A program made the position numbers and the translations under genes. From contig DASSDH010000159.1 of the NCBI GenBank assembly GCA_035697245.1, forward strand, positions 1-40,222: a DNA stretch of 40,222 bases. Direction: 5' to 3'. Below the pieces are notes generated by a model. It did not search any database and had not been told where the DNA came from. It saw only the letters and a program-made list of their open reading frames with translations. Positions 31,297 through 38,299 of this stretch are shown here, in pieces. Each line of letters starts with the position of its first letter. The stretch's first letter is position 1. The DNA is from JACVRX01 sp035697245. GTDB lineage: Bacteria > Actinomycetota > Actinomycetes > Jiangellales > Jiangellaceae.

Positions 31297-32402
31297 CCGC
31301 AGGCTCGTCGTCCCGAGATCTTCGGCTGCTGCCCAAGACGCATCTACACCTGCACTTCACCGGATCGATGCGGCACTCCACCCTGATCGAGCTTGCCGCC
31401 CAGCATGGGGTTCGGCTGCCCGATGCTCTCGTGGACGACTGGCCGCCAAAGCTGTCCGCCACCGACGAGAAAGGCTGGTTCCGCTTTCAACGGCTCTATG
31501 ACATCGCCCGGTCGGTGCTGCGCTCGGAGGCCGATGTGCGCCGCCTTCTCCTCGAGGCGGCGCAGGATGACGCGACCGAGGGATCGGGCTGGCTGGAGAT
31601 CCAGGTCGATCCGTCCGGCTACGGCAGCCGGTTCGGTGGCATCACGGCGTTCACCGACCTCGTCTTGGACGCAGCGCGTTCGGCATCCGCCACGACGGAC
31701 GTCGGCATAGCGGTCGTCATCGCGGCCAACCGGACCCGACACCCGCTCGATGCACGAACGCTCGCGCGCCTCGCCGCTCAGTACGCGGGACGTGGCGTCG
31801 TCGGGTTCGGACTATCCAACGACGAACGCCGCGGCGAGGTTCACGCCTTTGCGCCGGCTTTCCGGATCGCCGCGGCCGCCGGACTGCTGTCGGTGCCGCA
31901 TGGCGGCGAGCTACGCGGAGCAGACACTGTCCGGGCTTGCCTTGACTATCTGGGAGCGATGCGGGTCGGCCACGGCATCCGGTCGGTCGATGACCCCGCC
32001 CTGCTCGCCCAGATTGTCGATGCCGGCGTGACGCTCGAGGTTTGCCCTGCGTCGAACGTCTCGATGGGTGTGTACGCCAGGGCGGCTGACGTGCCGTTGC
32101 GCAGCCTGATCGACGCCGGCGCTCACGTGGCTCTAGGAGCGGACGACCCGCTGCTGTTCGGCTCGCGGCTGGTGGACCAGTACGAGATTGCCCGGCAGGT
32201 GCACGGCTGCACCGACGGCGAGCTAGCGGGCCTCGCCCGCTGGTCGGTGCAGGGTTCGGCCGCGCCGCTGGATACGAAAACCCGGCTGCTCGCAGGGATC
32301 GACGACTGGCTCGGCGCGCCCGTCGCTACAGGGGGCAGTCGATCGGGGCCATCACCAGGCGAGTACGTACATCACCAGGCAGGTAGGCCTGGTGACGTAT
32401 AG
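31293..32402 (+). CDS. Adenosine deaminase family protein
   Basis: 369-aa TIM-barrel metal-dependent hydrolase; family members deaminate adenosine or related purines. Seen in order: metal-binding HxH in KTHLHLHFTGS (H17, H19), the catalytic segment VPHGGE (His and Glu), VGHGIR (metal His), CPASNVSMG and LGADDPLLF (metal and catalytic Asp pair), all expected active-site elements. The second motif is HGGE rather than the more common HAGE. The start is the GTG at 31293, overlapping the upstream stop; a longer frame within the aminotransferase is not family-like. The C-terminal 25 residues cover a hairpin-forming repeat (32351-32399) and look unconserved. Confidence 0.9.
   Translation: MTAGSSSRDLRLLPKTHLHLHFTGSMRHSTLIELAAQHGVRLPDALVDDWPPKLSATDEKGWFRFQRLYDIARSVLRSEADVRRLLLEAAQDDATEGSGWLEIQVDPSGYGSRFGGITAFTDLVLDAARSASATTDVGIAVVIAANRTRHPLDARTLARLAAQYAGRGVVGFGLSNDERRGEVHAFAPAFRIAAAAGLLSVPHGGELRGADTVRACLDYLGAMRVGHGIRSVDDPALLAQIVDAGVTLEVCPASNVSMGVYARAADVPLRSLIDAGAHVALGADDPLLFGSRLVDQYEIARQVHGCTDGELAGLARWSVQGSAAPLDTKTRLLAGIDDWLGAPVATGGSRSGPSPGEYVHHQAGRPGDV
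32351..32399. repeat. Direct/inverted repeat with terminator-like hairpin between convergent genes
   Basis: The decamer ATCACCAGGC occurs at 32351-32360 and 32371-32380. The second copy pairs with GCCTGGTGA at 32387-32395 (9-bp stem, 6-nt loop AGGTAG); after one mismatch TAC/GTA extends it by three pairs. It overlaps the last codons of the deaminase gene and lies 38 bp from the convergent murB stop. A bidirectional terminator is inferred. Confidence 0.6.
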
Positions 32403-32436
32403 ACAGGGGTGGTGAACGTGGTCATTCCAGAGATGG

Positions 32437-33504
32437 TCACAACGCACATCCGACCAGGACGGGCTCCGGGGACAGCTCCACGTCGAACGCGGCTCGCACC
32501 CCATCACGCACCTCGCGAGCCAGGTCCAACAGGTCGGCGGTCGTCGCCGATCCACGATTGGTCAGGGCCAGCGCGTGCTTGCCAGAAAGCGTGACCCGAC
32601 CGCCTGGTCCGGGATAGCCGCGGAAGAACCCGGCGTGCTCGATCAGCCAGGCTGCGCTGGTCTTGACCCGGCCGTCTGGCAGTGGCCATCTGGGGGCGTG
32701 CGCGGGCAGTTCGACGGCGTACCCCTGGTCGAGGATGGGGTTGGTGAAGAAGGAGCCGGCACTCCAGGTGTCGTGGTCGGTCTCGTCGATCACCATGCCC
32801 TTGCGGCGGCGAAGGGCGAGCACGGCCTCGCGGACTGCTCGGGCAGGCGCCCGCTCCCCCACCTGGATGCCGAGCGCGCGGGCAAGCTCCGCATACCGCA
32901 CCGGACCGGACAGGTCCCCCTGCCGGAGCTGGTAGCTCACTGCGAGCACGACGAAACGGTCGTGTCCGCGGAAGCGGCTGGTGCGATAGCCGAAGCCGCA
33001 GTCGGCATTTGCGAACGTCCGCACCGCGCGGGCTGCTCGGTCGTACGTTCGGACGGCCCAGATGGTCTCCGCCACCTCCTGGCCGTAGGCGCCGACGTTC
33101 TGCATGGGCGTCGCTCCGACCCCGCCGGGAATGCCGGACAGCGCCTCGATTCCGGTCCAGCCCTCCGCCAGTGAGCGCTCGACGAGGTCATCCCAGGTCT
33201 CTCCGGCTGCGACGGTCACGATGACCCCGCCGCATGCGGCAAGGTCATCCGCGGCACAACCGGCAGCGTCGACCTCGAGACCCTGAACCCCGACCCGGAC
33301 AACGGTCCCGTCGAAACCCTCGTCGGCGACCACCACGTTGGACCCGCCACACAGCACGAGGACCGGCTCGCCGCGTTCGTCGCAGTCGCGAACGGTTGCC
33401 ACGAGCTCGTCGGCTGTTGACGCGTGCACGATTTTCGCGGCCGGGCCGCCGAGGCGCAGCGTCGTGAGATCGGCCAGCCGAACGTCCTGCTGGAGGAGAG
33501 CCAC
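32437..33504 (-). CDS. murB: UDP-N-acetylenolpyruvoylglucosamine reductase
   Basis: 355-aa FAD enzyme that reduces UDP-GlcNAc-enolpyruvate to UDP-MurNAc with NADPH, a cytoplasmic step of peptidoglycan synthesis. Seen: LADLTTLRLGGPA at the start of the FAD domain, LCGGSNVVVADEGFDGTVV, ALSGIPGGVGATPMQNVGAY, the catalytic Ser in WSAGSFFTNPI, and ALALTNRGSATTADLLDLAR near the C-terminus. The start is the GTG at 33504; the frame is open 1.3 kb further upstream across the MFS gene, but that is a shadow. It lies 11 bp after the MFS gene, at the end of the hadA-hadB-MFS-murB unit. Confidence 0.96.
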   Translation of the reverse strand: MALLQQDVRLADLTTLRLGGPAAKIVHASTADELVATVRDCDERGEPVLVLCGGSNVVVADEGFDGTVVRVGVQGLEVDAAGCAADDLAACGGVIVTVAAGETWDDLVERSLAEGWTGIEALSGIPGGVGATPMQNVGAYGQEVAETIWAVRTYDRAARAVRTFANADCGFGYRTSRFRGHDRFVVLAVSYQLRQGDLSGPVRYAELARALGIQVGERAPARAVREAVLALRRRKGMVIDETDHDTWSAGSFFTNPILDQGYAVELPAHAPRWPLPDGRVKTSAAWLIEHAGFFRGYPGPGGRVTLSGKHALALTNRGSATTADLLDLAREVRDGVRAAFDVELSPEPVLVGCAL

Positions 33505-33515
33505 GACACGCCAGG

Positions 33516-34736
33516 CTAGTCGCGGGTCGCGGCGGTCGGCCGCAACGGCCGCGCGGCGCCGGTGACGACCAGGCTCAGCACCATCGTCGCGAGGAGAACC
33601 GACAGCGCGAGGCGGATGCCGAACGAATCCGCGAGGAGGCCGATCAGCGGAGGGCCGGCGAGGAAGGCCACATACCCGATCGATGCGACGACGCTCACCC
33701 GCTGCGCGGCGAAGCGCTCGTCGTCGGCGGCCGCACTCATCCCGACAGGGAAACCGAGCGAGGCACCGAGCCCCCACAGGGTGGCCCCGAGCAAAGCCAC
33801 CGGCAGGGAGTCGCCGAGCACGAAGGCCGCGACACCGGCGATGGCGAAGGCGATACAGGTGCGAAGAACCACCACCCGGCCGAACCGGTCGAGCAGCCAG
33901 GTGCCTACCAGGCGGGTCAGCATCATCGCGGTGACGAACACGCCGAAGCCCACCGCGGCCAGGCTGTGGCTGGTGCCGTAGCCGTCGACGAGCGCGAGCG
34001 CCAACCAGTCGTTGGCGGCTCCTTCGACGAGCGCTGCGGACAACACCATGACGCCGATCAGGAGCGTGCGCCGCTCCCGCCAGGCCGCGAGCGCAGAGTG
34101 GCGTTTCGCGTTCTTCCGGCGATCGGCTCTGGGCGCGACCGGGGTGAAGTACGGCACCGCGACCAGGACGCTGGCCAGGACCGCGATCGCGATCACCGTG
34201 AGATGGAACTCCAACGGCACGGCAAGCCTCGCCGCGAGCGCGCCCGCGCCGGCCCCGGCCACGGATCCCAGGCTCCAGGCGGCGTGGAATCTCGGCATGA
34301 TCGTCCAGCCCAGGCTTCGCTCGACGTCGGCCCCCTCGACGTTCATCGCGACGTCCCAGGTGCCGGACCCGGCACCGAGCGCGAACAGTCCAATGGCGAC
34401 CAGGGCGACGTTGCCGACCAGACCGCCGCCGAAGCCGGCCACGACGATTCCCGAGCAGGCGGCGACCGCGCCGAACCGGACTGTCCGCGCGGGCCCGAGG
34501 CGGGCGACGACGGCTCCGGCGGACGGAAGAGCGAGCACAGCGCCGGCGGAGCCGGCCAGCAGAACGAAACCGAGTTGGCTCGCCGTCAGCCCCAACTCGT
34601 CGCGGATCGCCGGAACCCGGGCGAGCAGGCCCGCGTAGGCGAGGCCGTTGAGCGCGAAGACCGCTGCCACCGCATTCCGGGAGCGCAGGAGCGCGGCCCG
34701 AGCCGAAGCGCTCTGATCGACCCCAGGCGCCGTCAT
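33516..34736 (-). CDS. Major facilitator superfamily transporter
   Basis: 406-aa inner-membrane carrier with about 12 predicted transmembrane helices. Seen: NAVAAVFALNGLAYAGLLAR at TM1, the A-like motif region GAVVARLGPARTVR after TM2, WDVAMNVEGADVER followed by a conserved TIMPRFHAAWSLGSVAGAG, and a basic central loop (RADRRKNAKRHSALAAWRER) splitting the two halves. The MN-x-x-G / H-x-x-W-S-x-G pattern is typical of the YbjJ/FucP-like branch; the substrate is unknown. ATG at 34736 overlaps the hadB-like stop by 4 bases, so it is coupled with that gene although functionally unrelated. Confidence 0.92.
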   Translation of the reverse strand: MTAPGVDQSASARAALLRSRNAVAAVFALNGLAYAGLLARVPAIRDELGLTASQLGFVLLAGSAGAVLALPSAGAVVARLGPARTVRFGAVAACSGIVVAGFGGGLVGNVALVAIGLFALGAGSGTWDVAMNVEGADVERSLGWTIMPRFHAAWSLGSVAGAGAGALAARLAVPLEFHLTVIAIAVLASVLVAVPYFTPVAPRADRRKNAKRHSALAAWRERRTLLIGVMVLSAALVEGAANDWLALALVDGYGTSHSLAAVGFGVFVTAMMLTRLVGTWLLDRFGRVVVLRTCIAFAIAGVAAFVLGDSLPVALLGATLWGLGASLGFPVGMSAAADDERFAAQRVSVVASIGYVAFLAGPPLIGLLADSFGIRLALSVLLATMVLSLVVTGAARPLRPTAATRD

Positions 34737-35146
34737 CGAGCGCCGGGTGGACGCACGACGGCGCGAGCCTGGGTAAGCACCTTTTCCGCGCCGACCGTGA
34801 CCGTGAGATCCACGCCAACCAGGCCATCGTCCCGGACCTCGGTGACGACGCCGGCGGCACTCAGCGTGACTCCGTCGTCGTCGTCCGGCACGACGACCGG
34901 ATGGGAGAACCGGGCCCGGTACTCGACGAGCGCGCCGGGGTCACCGGCCCATTCCGTCAACAGCCGTCCGACCAGCGCCATCGTCAACATGCCGTGCGCT
35001 ATCACTCCCGGCAGGCCGGCGGCCACCGCGACCCGGTCGCTCCAGTGAATCGGGTTGGCGTCGCCGGACGCTCCGGCGTAGCGGACCAGATCTGCCCTGG
35101 TGAGCTGGTACTGCCGCTCGGTCAGTGTGTCGCCGACGTCAACCAT
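34733..35146 (-). CDS. MaoC-family (R)-hydratase/dehydratase, HadB-like
   Basis: 137-aa hot-dog-fold protein. Family role: dehydration of 3-hydroxyacyl-ACP in a type II fatty acid pathway (HadAB in mycobacteria). Seen: the hydratase-2 motif GDANPIHWSDRVAVAAGLPG with the catalytic Asp and His, then VIAHGMLTM, and a second strand set FSHPVVVPDDDDG. The ATG at 35146 overlaps the end of the hadA-like gene by 8 bp. Together with the gene upstream it would form an HadA-HadB heterodimer with this subunit catalytic. No hadC follows; an MFS gene does. Confidence 0.9.
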   Translation of the reverse strand: MVDVGDTLTERQYQLTRADLVRYAGASGDANPIHWSDRVAVAAGLPGVIAHGMLTMALVGRLLTEWAGDPGALVEYRARFSHPVVVPDDDDGVTLSAAGVVTEVRDDGLVGVDLTVTVGAEKVLTQARAVVRPPGAR

Positions 35147-35591
35147 CGGAAGCGTCCACTGGGCGAACGAGCAGCGTCGCGGTGGCCTCGCACACCGGTT
35201 CACCGGACTCGGCAGCGATCTCACAACGGATCCCGAGCAGGACGTTGCCGGCCGCCGATCTGACCGACTCCAGCGTTGTGGTGGTTAGGAGCTGGTCACC
35301 CGCGCGGATTGGGCGGGCATGGACGAAGCGCTGATTGACATGAATGACCTGGGCGTACGTCACGCCGAGCTCGGCAACGAGCTGATCGAAGCCGCGCAGG
35401 ACGGGAAGCATCGCGAAAGTCGGCGGTGCGATCACGTCCAGATATCCGCGCTCTGTGGCCGCTTTCGGATCGCGGTACAGCGGGTCTGCGTCGCCAATCG
35501 CGTCGGCGAACTCACGGATCTTCTCCCGGCTTACTTCGTACGCCTGTGGGGGGTAGACCCGACCGGCCGCCAGGGAGGGGTCGACGGCCAC
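35139..35591 (-). CDS. MaoC-like N-terminal-domain protein, HadA-like
   Basis: 150-aa FAS1-type dehydratase/MaoC N-terminal family protein. Seen: GRVYPPQAYEVSREKIREFA, then DAIGDADPLYRDPKAATERG and IAPPTFAMLPVLRG, the HadA/HadC-like pattern that lacks the catalytic His (Tyr occupies that area), HVNQRFVHARPIRAGDQLLT, and a C-terminal strand. The GTG at 35591 is chosen because the codon for the preceding V is GTC and the family starts near here. Lies 14 bp after rpmG, as in the mycobacterial rpmG2-hadA-hadB order. Confidence 0.9.
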   Translation of the reverse strand: MAVDPSLAAGRVYPPQAYEVSREKIREFADAIGDADPLYRDPKAATERGYLDVIAPPTFAMLPVLRGFDQLVAELGVTYAQVIHVNQRFVHARPIRAGDQLLTTTTLESVRSAAGNVLLGIRCEIAAESGEPVCEATATLLVRPVDASDG

Positions 35592-35605
35592 AGGGTTGAC
35601 CGAGA

Positions 35606-35776
35606 TCAGCGAGTCTCGCGGTGCACAGTGTGCCGACGGCAGCGCGGGCAGAATTTCTTCAGGTCGAGCCGGTCGGGGTCGTTCCGCCGGTTCTTTTTCG
35701 TGATGTAGTTCCGCTCCTTGCACTCCGTGCAGGCCATGGTGATCTTGGGACGGATATCGGCGCTCTTGGCGGCCAC
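35606..35776 (-). CDS. rpmG: 50S ribosomal protein L33, zinc-binding type
   Basis: 56-aa L33. Seen: AAKSADIRPKITMACTECKE, NYITKKNRRNDPDRLDLKKF and CPRCRRHTVHRETR, with two CxxC pairs (CTEC, CPRC) for zinc. The GTG at 35776 gives the standard N-terminus. It follows tRNA-Met by 40 bp and precedes hadA. The gene is short and easily missed because longer frames overlap it. Confidence 0.95.
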   Translation of the reverse strand: MAAKSADIRPKITMACTECKERNYITKKNRRNDPDRLDLKKFCPRCRRHTVHRETR

Positions 35777-35816
35777 GGGGTGCCTCTCAACCTCTCGGAT
35801 ACGTCTGTTTGGTCCG

Positions 35817-35890
35817 TAGCGGGGGCGGGACTCGAACCCGCGACACCACGATTATGAGCCGTGTGCTCTGACCACCTGAGCTACCCCGCC
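35817..35890 (-). tRNA. tRNA-Met (elongator-type, anticodon CAT)
   Basis: Minus-strand cloverleaf of 74 nt: acceptor GGCGGGG / CCCCGCT with a G1-U72 wobble pair, D arm GCTC...GAGC, anticodon loop CTCATAA, T stem GCGGG / CCCGC with TTCGAGT, discriminator A. The paired first base argues against an initiator tRNA. CCA is not encoded. Confidence 0.97.
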
Positions 35891-35921
35891 GGGCGGCGCC
35901 GCACGGGTGCGGTGCCGTCGG

Positions 35922-35994
35922 AGCCCCAATACGGAATCGAACCGTAGACCTTCTCCTTACCATGGAGACGCTCTACCGACTGAGCTATTGGGGC
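35922..35994 (-). tRNA. tRNA-Thr (anticodon GGT)
   Basis: Minus-strand cloverleaf of 73 nt: acceptor GCCCCAA / TTGGGGC, D arm GCTC...GAGC, anticodon stem TCTCC / GGAGA with loop ATGGTAA (anticodon GGT), T loop TTCGATT, discriminator T. CCA is not encoded. 31 bp upstream of tRNA-Met. Confidence 0.97.
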
Positions 35995-36011
35995 GAGCCG
36001 AGCCGCAGTCG

Positions 36012-36017
36012 AGGGTA
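36012..36017 (-). promoter_or_regulatory. Candidate -10 for the tRNA-Thr-tRNA-Met-rpmG-had unit
   Basis: Minus-strand TACCCT 18 bp before the tRNA-Thr 5' end, at a spacing suitable for a tRNA promoter. No clear -35 hexamer. Confidence 0.35.
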
Positions 36018-36070
36018 CACAACCGGACGGACGTCGGGGTAATCCGTTCGGCGCAGTGGAAGTGGGTCCG

Positions 36071-36460
36071 ATGGGTTATCAACTGCTCACCAAGCTGATC
36101 ATCGGGCTGCACTTTCTGTTCCTGCTCTACGTCGTGTTCGGCGGATTCCTGGCCTGGCGCTGGCCGCGGATGATCTGGCCACATCTGGCCGCCGCTGTGT
36201 GGGGTGCCGGGATCGTGGTGGGAGTGCTCGAGTGCCCATTGACCGCCGCGGAGAACTGGGCCCGGACCCAAGCAGGCGACGAGGTGCCTGCTGCCGGCTT
36301 CATCGATCGGTTCATCGAGGGAGTGATCTATCCGCAGCAGTACACGGGCAGGCTGCAAGCGCTTGCTGCCGCGGTGATCCTCGCTTCCTGGCTCGGATTG
36401 CATGCGTCGAACCGCCGTCGCAAGGCACTGACCACGACTCGCGGAGAAGCGCACCACTAG
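36071..36460 (+). CDS. DUF2784 family membrane protein
   Basis: 129-aa predicted membrane protein; resembles the DUF2784 family, function unknown. Seen: TM1 LLTKLIIGLHFLFLLYVVFG, the short GGFLAWRWPRM link, TM2 HLAAAVWGAGIVVGVLECPL followed by the family string LTAAENWARTQAG, FIDRFIEGVIYPQQYTG, and a last TM with a basic tail (NRRRK). ATG at 36071 preferred; an in-frame GTG at 36056 adds five residues. Confidence 0.85.
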   Translation: MGYQLLTKLIIGLHFLFLLYVVFGGFLAWRWPRMIWPHLAAAVWGAGIVVGVLECPLTAAENWARTQAGDEVPAAGFIDRFIEGVIYPQQYTGRLQALAAAVILASWLGLHASNRRRKALTTTRGEAHH

Positions 36461-36503
36461 ATCAATCACGCTCGCAAGTAGGGTGTGCGCCCGGAGGCCA
36501 CCC

Positions 36504-37001
36504 ATGACTATGCGCACGATCGCCGCGGGCCTTGTCGCACTGACACTCGCGGCATGCGGCGGCGACGTGGTGGTGACAGGTTCACCGCCGTGGGCTGGTA
36601 CCGAAACAGGCGACGCGAGGGTCGCCCAGTTCGCCGGCCTCGTCGCCGGCCACGAGGGCGAATGGCGCGACAGCGTCGCGAACATCCATGACACCTGTGC
36701 CGACTCCAATGCGCCTGACGTTTGCGCGACGGCGTTCCTCACCGCCAGCCGGCGTGCGGAGACGCTCCGCAGCGCCCTCTCGGCCGCGCCCGTTGACGAG
36801 GTCCCGGCAAAAATCGCCGCTCTGGTCGCCGATACCGAGGCTGCGGCGGCGGACTACGGCGTCGCGTTCGCGGCGTGGGAAGCGACCAACTGCGCCAACC
36901 CGATTGACTTCAAGTGCAGCCCAGACGAGGGCGTCGCCATGTCCCGTGCGCTGGGCGAGCTCACCCGAAAGTTCGATGCGTGGCAGCCGTACACCGGCTG
37001 A
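36504..37001 (+). CDS. Putative lipoprotein of unknown function
   Basis: 165-aa exported protein. Seen: a signal peptide MTMRTIAAGLVALTLAAC with lipobox LAAC, so the mature protein would start at Cys18 and be lipid-anchored. The rest is mainly helical with two further cysteine pairs (HDTCAD and APDVCA; TNCAN and FKCS) that could form disulfides. Start chosen because GGAGG lies 8 nt before the ATG at 36504. No family recognised. Follows the DUF2784 gene by 43 bp and may share its transcript. Confidence 0.85.
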   Translation: MTMRTIAAGLVALTLAACGGDVVVTGSPPWAGTETGDARVAQFAGLVAGHEGEWRDSVANIHDTCADSNAPDVCATAFLTASRRAETLRSALSAAPVDEVPAKIAALVADTEAAAADYGVAFAAWEATNCANPIDFKCSPDEGVAMSRALGELTRKFDAWQPYTG

Positions 37002-37063
37002 CGGATGCATTGACGGGACGGGTGCACCTCGCCGTTTTGGGCTGGTAGCAGGTGTTGGCGGTC

Positions 37064-37267
37064 CTAGTCCGCCGCAGCAACCGGGGCGCCCCGGACGTTC
37101 GACCCAGGCGCCGTTGGGCTGTCCCCAGCTAACTCCTGTGCGACTGCCAACGTCGCGTATATCCGCGCGGTGGCCAGCTTCTGAGCGGGCGTCATCGAGA
37201 CGCCCATCTTTTCGATGTCGTCTCGAGCCTCGGTTGCCAGGTCCAAGGCCATGCCCCACAGATCCAT
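37064..37267 (-). CDS. Small hypothetical protein behind an SOS box
   Basis: 67-aa protein of unknown function. Seen: an acidic helix (LATEARDDIEKMGVSMTPAQ) and a second helix (LATARIYATLAVAQELAGD), then a loose tail. No membrane segment or metal motif. ATG at 37267; no strong ribosome binding site. A perfect palindromic SOS box (37303-37318) and a -10-like TATAGG lie immediately upstream in the right orientation, so expression after DNA damage is inferred. The small size leaves some doubt that it is coding. Confidence 0.6.
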   Translation of the reverse strand: MDLWGMALDLATEARDDIEKMGVSMTPAQKLATARIYATLAVAQELAGDSPTAPGSNVRGAPVAAAD

Positions 37268-37290
37268 CTGCCGAACGTACCCAGCTTGGG

Positions 37291-37296
37291 CCTATA
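37291..37296 (-). promoter_or_regulatory. -10 element of the SOS-box promoter
   Basis: Minus-strand TATAGG (37296-37291), 23 bp before the ATG of the small gene. The SOS box just upstream covers the -35 position, the usual arrangement for LexA repression. Confidence 0.5.
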
Positions 37297-37302
37297 CCCA
37301 AC

Positions 37303-37318
37303 TCGAACATCTGTTCGA
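37303..37318. promoter_or_regulatory. LexA-binding SOS box
   Basis: TCGAACATCTGTTCGA is a perfect match to the actinobacterial SOS box consensus TCGAAC-N4-GTTCGA, with arms complementary over 7 bp. It lies 35 bp upstream of the 37064-37267 start codon. A further half-site (TTCGAACAG) follows at 37340-37348. Confidence 0.75.
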
Positions 37319-37618
37319 TGGCTCGTGGCAAGTGTTGGGTTCGAACAGCGACGCCGCGCCCGCGGCCTGCGGCGATGCCTCGCGGACCGCCACTGACCTG
37401 CTCAGACAGTGTGCAGGGTTAATCGCTGTTACCCGCAAGTTCTCAGCATCTGACGGCCTGTAGACGGCCTAGGTCTGGATCAATAACAGGCGGCCCCCCG
37501 ACTTAAAGCGTTGGGACGCAAGCCGGAGGGCCTCGACGCCACAAGGGGGCGCCGTGAACAACATCATGCCCGAGCCCGGCCGGCACGGCTGGGCGGAACT
37601 GCTGCGCCTGTCGGCGTT

Positions 37619-38278
37619 GTGCGCCGGCTGGCATTCGACCGCAGCCGGCGGAGGCGGGGTCGACCGCCGAAGGCGGTGGCCCGGGATACCCGGACCGAGC
37701 TGCTGGAGGCGGCCCTGGATCTGTTCGCCCGGCACGGCTACGCCGGCACGTCGATCCGGGCGATCGCGCGGGCAGTGGGGCGGAGCGAGAGCGTCATCTA
37801 CAAGCATTTCGCGAACAAACAGGAGATCTTCGACGAGGTGCTCTACCAGGCTGGCACTGGGTTACTCATCGACCAGTTCGCCGTGATCGACCCCCGGCTG
37901 GCAAACACCGACCCGGCAGCGTTCCTGCGCGCCATCGGCGACCAGCTACTCGCCGCGTGGGACCAGCCGCGAGCCCGGCGCCTGACCAGCGTGCTCGCCC
38001 GCGCCGTTGGCGACACCCATGCCCGGGTGATCGCCGCGGCCGGGCAGGTGCAGCAGGAGATCGCCCACCTGTTCGCCGGGTGGGTGGAGGCCGGCCGCAT
38101 TCCGGCCGGCCGCGGAACACCCACGCAGCTGGCCTGGGAGCTGTTCGCGGCGAATGCCTTCGTGCGGCTGCTGTACCTGCACGCCGAGGCCAGCCCGGAG
38201 ACCCGACGCGTCGGCCACCAGCTGATTCGCGCCCACCTCGAATTCGTCATCGCAACGATGTTCACCGACGCGAGCTGA
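37619..38278 (+). CDS. TetR/AcrR family transcriptional regulator
   Basis: 219-aa repressor-type protein. Seen: an Arg-rich, AT-hook-like RRRRGRPPK near the N-terminus, then the TetR helix-turn-helix FARHGYAGTSIRAIARAVG and RSESVIYKHFANKQEIFDEV, and a helical ligand-binding domain with a TetR C-terminal region ending RAHLEFVIATMF. The GTG at 37619 is tentative (weak ribosome binding site); other in-frame starts are possible. The FAD monooxygenase gene begins 22 bp downstream on the same strand, so the regulator probably controls it and itself. Confidence 0.9.
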   Translation: MRRLAFDRSRRRRGRPPKAVARDTRTELLEAALDLFARHGYAGTSIRAIARAVGRSESVIYKHFANKQEIFDEVLYQAGTGLLIDQFAVIDPRLANTDPAAFLRAIGDQLLAAWDQPRARRLTSVLARAVGDTHARVIAAAGQVQQEIAHLFAGWVEAGRIPAGRGTPTQLAWELFAANAFVRLLYLHAEASPETRRVGHQLIRAHLEFVIATMFTDAS

Positions 38279-38299
38279 GGAACCGCCGAAGGAGGGACC

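Larger units (their letters stand above)
37268..37618. other. Regulatory/empty spacer upstream of the TetR gene
   Basis: About 350 bp without a convincing gene. It holds the SOS box and promoter of the minus-strand small gene. The half nearer the TetR gene shows no clear promoter or operator palindrome. Short frames here lack family resemblance. Confidence 0.5.

Noticed and set aside
33505..34860. Upstream extension that would make an 807-aa MurB
   Set aside because: The extra residues lie across the well-supported MFS gene in another frame and are Arg-rich noise; MurB homology begins at the GTG at 33504.
35319..35708. Plus-strand frame across hadA and rpmG
   Set aside because: Antisense to two well-supported genes and without recognisable domains.
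37469..37807. Minus-strand frame ending RLASQRFKSGGRLLLIQT, considered as a gene or as tRNA-derived attachment-site sequence
   Set aside because: Overlaps the TetR gene, no family resemblance, and no cloverleaf could be folded from the segment.
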